This document shows, one piece after another, positions 5,191 through 7,127 of a stretch of DNA of 7,127 nt; position 1 is the first letter of the stretch; each line of letters starts with the position of its first letter. The stretch comes from an uncultured Halieaceae bacterium (GTDB lineage: Bacteria > Pseudomonadota > Gammaproteobacteria > Pseudomonadales > Halieaceae). The position numbers were made by a program, and so were the translations under genes. The stretch spans positions 1 to 7,127 of the forward strand of contig CALINF010000053.1 of the NCBI GenBank assembly GCA_938045215.1. The letters are read 5' to 3'. The notes beneath the pieces were generated by a model. The model did no database searches and was not told the DNA's origin. It saw only the letters and a list, made by a program, of their open reading frames with translations.

Positions 5191-6861
5191 TCACTGTAGC
5201 GCTGCCGCTTCTCTTTGCTTCTGGGCTTCCACCAGTTCCCGCACATCAGCCAGCAGCGCCTTGGCATCAAACACGATGCCATCTTTTATTGTGTAGCGAA
5301 TTCCCCCGGTGACCTCCATCGCCCCGGTTTCGCGGTTCAACTTGCGATGGCCCGTGCCATAGAGCACCTTGAAATTGGCAAGCGGATTCTCGTCGACAAT
5401 CACCAGGTCGGCCTTTTTGCCCATCTCTACGGTACCGATATCATCGTCCATGCCCAGCAGCTCCGCTCCGCTCAGCGTCGCAGACTGCAACACTTCCAAA
5501 GGATGGAAGCCAGCCTCCTGCAGCAGCTCGAGCTCCCTGATGTAGGCAAATCCGTACAATTTATAAATGAATCCGGCATCGGAGCCAGCCGTCACTCGAC
5601 CACCGGCATTCTTGTAGTCATTCACAAACTGCATCCAGCGCCGGAAGTTGCGCTTCCAGGCAATCTCATCTGCTGTTGTCCAGTCGAAAAAGAAAGACCC
5701 ATGAATCGCGGGATCTGGCTCAAACGCGCGCATGATGTAAGGCATTGTGTACTGTGCGTGCCAATCTGCATTGCGGGCGCGCATAACGTCGCGGCTAGCT
5801 TCGTAGATGGTGAACGTTGGATCGAGTGTGAAGTCCAGCGACAACAATTCTTCGATGGTTGCGTTCCAGGTGGGTGAACCGCGCTCTGCGGCCTGCAACC
5901 AGAGTCGTCCAGCCTGACCAAATCGATCCTGTTCATCGCTGTAATTGTAGTCGTAGGGATAATCCTGAATGCGGCGATCTTCAAACATTGCCTCGGGCAA
6001 CCCGTACCAATGCTCCATACTGTCGAGACCCAACCGCGCACTATCCAACACATTCATGCGCACTACAGACAACTGCGCGTGATGATAGGCCGTGCGCATA
6101 TCCAGCTTCTTCGCTTCTTCCATGGCCGCCTCGATCAGCTCCGGCGACGCACCCAGGAACTTGAGCCCATCAGCACCTTTCTTGTTCACCGCGCGCACCC
6201 AATCCCTGGCATCGTTGGCAGAACTGAGCTGACTCGGAAAGCGTGCGTGCACCACCATGCGCGGCGCGGATATTTTTCCTGCCTCACTGAGCGACTTGTG
6301 CTCAAGCGTCCAGTTGAGTCCCATCATTGCGCCAACATCGCGCACTGTCGTAATGCCATGAGCCAACCACAATTTCGATACGTACTCGGGATCCGTCAAC
6401 GAACCAGCCGCCGCATGAGTTGGAGTGCCCAGATGAACGTGCGCATCGATAAAGCCAGGCAAAATGTACTTTCCTGTGGCGTCAATCACCCGTGTAGCTT
6501 CATCGGGCACTTGAGCTTGAGCGTGCAGGCCGTCGGTACCCGCCCCACGTATATCGACTATCCGGTCGTTACGGATTTCGATCGTCACAGGGCCTCGTGG
6601 CGGCGCACCGGCACCATCAACAAGAAAGCCGTTTTGGATGATGAGCGTTTCGAAAGGCCCCTGTGCTTCATCGCCACGTGGGGGAGCAATTTTTGCCGGC
6701 GCGACACCAGTGGCGAGTACCATCGTGATGGTTTCTTCACCCGGTTCGACGGCCCACGACGCGTTGGCACAAATCACCAGCAAACACAGTGCAGCAGCTT
6801 GTAGCAGGTATCTACTGGTATTGCGCGCCGCATCATCGGCCCACTTGAGTTCTTGCTGCAT
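5191..6861 (-). CDS. Secreted metal-dependent amidohydrolase (imidazolonepropionase/dipeptidase-like)
   Basis: A 556-residue exported enzyme of the amidohydrolase superfamily (TIM barrel with small beta domain). The start at 6861 has AAGGGA (6874-6869) seven bases upstream. Residues 18-37 are a hydrophobic signal segment ending ASWA, after a charged lead-in. Residues 73-134 form the N-terminal part of the beta domain. The metal and catalytic ligands look complete: GFIDAHVHLG (His141, His143), GLKFLG (Lys234, probably carboxylated), YHHAQ (His260 or 261), SMEHW (His284) and GSDAGF (Asp428). The C-terminal block SGAELLGMDDDIGTVEMGKKADLVIVDENPL, here split around residues 464-494, is typical of the family. 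The His284-Asp428 interval holds an acidic, aromatic segment (298-312) and a Trp-rich one (about 366-411) that may shape the substrate pocket. Substrate is unknown; secreted relatives include prolyl or aminoacyl dipeptidases and carboxypeptidases. It is upstream of the Spy-like gene, 89 bp apart. Confidence 0.88.
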   Translation of the reverse strand: MQQELKWADDAARNTSRYLLQAAALCLLVICANASWAVEPGEETITMVLATGVAPAKIAPPRGDEAQGPFETLIIQNGFLVDGAGAPPRGPVTIEIRNDRIVDIRGAGTDGLHAQAQVPDEATRVIDATGKYILPGFIDAHVHLGTPTHAAAGSLTDPEYVSKLWLAHGITTVRDVGAMMGLNWTLEHKSLSEAGKISAPRMVVHARFPSQLSSANDARDWVRAVNKKGADGLKFLGASPELIEAAMEEAKKLDMRTAYHHAQLSVVRMNVLDSARLGLDSMEHWYGLPEAMFEDRRIQDYPYDYNYSDEQDRFGQAGRLWLQAAERGSPTWNATIEELLSLDFTLDPTFTIYEASRDVMRARNADWHAQYTMPYIMRAFEPDPAIHGSFFFDWTTADEIAWKRNFRRWMQFVNDYKNAGGRVTAGSDAGFIYKLYGFAYIRELELLQEAGFHPLEVLQSATLSGAELLGMDDDIGTVEMGKKADLVIVDENPLANFKVLYGTGHRKLNRETGAMEVTGGIRYTIKDGIVFDAKALLADVRELVEAQKQREAAALQ

Positions 6862-6901
6862 GCGATAATCCCTTCATATTTCTTCAATCTGGTGAGTGAT
6901 T

Positions 6902-6910
6902 ACTATAGCA
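6902..6910 (-). promoter_or_regulatory. Extended -10 promoter candidate for the amidohydrolase
   Basis: On the minus strand TGC-TATAGT forms a TGn extended -10 with five of six bases of TATAAT. No acceptable -35 hexamer lies 16-18 bases upstream, which is compatible with extended -10 promoters. Initiation near 6895 would give a leader of about 33 bases that includes the AAGGGA ribosome site. Confidence 0.5.
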
Positions 6911-6916
6911 AACCGC

Positions 6917-6934
6917 AGCACAACTAACGGTGCT
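6917..6934. promoter_or_regulatory. Inverted repeat at the -35 position of the amidohydrolase promoter
   Basis: AGCAC (6917-6921), 8 bases, GTGCT (6930-6934). It covers the place where the -35 of the minus-strand extended -10 promoter would be, so it could be an operator or activator site. Arms of 5 bp are short, and chance is possible. Confidence 0.3.
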
Positions 6935-6980
6935 AAACTCGACACTGGCAGGCTTATGACTTCGTGCCATGCTGTGTTAC

Positions 6981-6992
6981 CAATCTAGATTG
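6981..6992. promoter_or_regulatory. Perfect 12-bp palindrome, possible operator for the plus-strand gene
   Basis: CAATCTAGATTG is fully self-complementary. It lies 54-65 bp upstream of the ATG at 7046, over the -35 region of a weak promoter candidate with -10 TACACT (7006-7011). The palindrome could be a dimeric repressor or activator site. The rest of the 184-bp divergent intergenic region shows nothing else I can name. Confidence 0.35.
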
Positions 6993-7045
6993 AACAAACA
7001 CCGACTACACTAATAGAGACACACCCTAGCGGAAGGAATCAGACC

Positions 7046-7127
7046 ATGCGTTTATCTTATGCTGTTGCCACACTTTGCCTGATGCTTGGCAGCACTTTGC
7101 TGCCACATCTGGCTGCAGCCCAACCCT
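7046..7127 (+). CDS. Exported protein, N-terminal fragment (3' truncated by window edge)
   Basis: Only 27 codons are visible. The ATG has a strong GGAAGGAA ribosome site (7031-7038) seven bases upstream. The translated start, MRLSYAVATLCLMLGSTLLP followed by HLAAAQP, is a Sec signal peptide: one basic residue, hydrophobic core, and Ala-rich cleavage region (likely after LAAA or AAA before QP). The product is therefore a periplasmic or outer-membrane protein. It is divergent from the secreted amidohydrolase and shares a 184-bp regulatory region with it, so a related role, such as uptake or processing of the same substrate, is possible but unproven. The family cannot be determined from this fragment. 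Confidence 0.75.
   Translation, partial: MRLSYAVATLCLMLGSTLLPHLAAAQP

Noticed and set aside
5215..6804. Long plus-strand open frames (220 and 264 codons) opposite the amidohydrolase
   Set aside because: The minus-strand gene has full family motifs, and the plus-strand translations have no coherent domain or ribosome site.
1..7127. Search for mobile elements, CRISPR arrays, tRNA/rRNA genes, riboswitches and defence genes
   Set aside because: No transposase, integrase, regularly spaced repeats, cloverleaf or known defence domains were seen. The genes are typical chromosomal envelope and metabolism genes.

Overview
The window looks like ordinary chromosomal DNA of a gammaproteobacterium. The first gene is the end of an AvtA-type valine-pyruvate transaminase. 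It is followed on the same strand by a full-length AsmA protein of 616 aa, close to the 617 aa of E. coli AsmA. The moderate GC, and the many secreted or envelope products, fit a free-living and perhaps marine gammaproteobacterium. The sequence alone does not give me the genus. I see no mobile element, phage gene, CRISPR array, tRNA or rRNA.

Layout from left to right. (1) Plus strand: the 3' end of avtA (1-484) and an asmA-family gene (553-2403). (2) Convergent to these, a small minus-strand gene for an exported protein of unknown function (2435-2761). (3) A 118-bp divergent promoter region, then a plus-strand DASS-type (CitT-like) dicarboxylate/anion transporter (2880-4274) that lacks a Shine-Dalgarno sequence. 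(4) Three minus-strand genes whose products leave the cytoplasm. In transcription order they are a secreted metal-dependent amidohydrolase (6861-5191), a Spy/CpxP-like periplasmic protein (5101-4733) and a glycine-zipper lipoprotein (4647-4285). (5) A 184-bp divergent intergenic region, then the first 27 codons of another exported protein (7046 to the window end).

How the parts may work together. Six of the seven genes encode membrane, periplasmic or lipidated proteins. The clearest regulatory signal is a perfect GTAAA-N5-GTAAA motif (5176-5190), the known CpxR recognition pattern, placed 75-89 bp upstream of the Spy/CpxP-like gene. That gene is therefore probably part of an envelope-stress response. 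A strong hairpin (4674-4699) separates it from the lipoprotein gene and may terminate transcription or allow limited read-through. The amidohydrolase has its own extended -10 promoter candidate (6902-6910), with an inverted repeat where the -35 box would be. I found no convincing undescribed multi-gene system. The main interest is regulatory: the CpxR-like box, a possible leaderless transporter mRNA, and operator-like palindromes.
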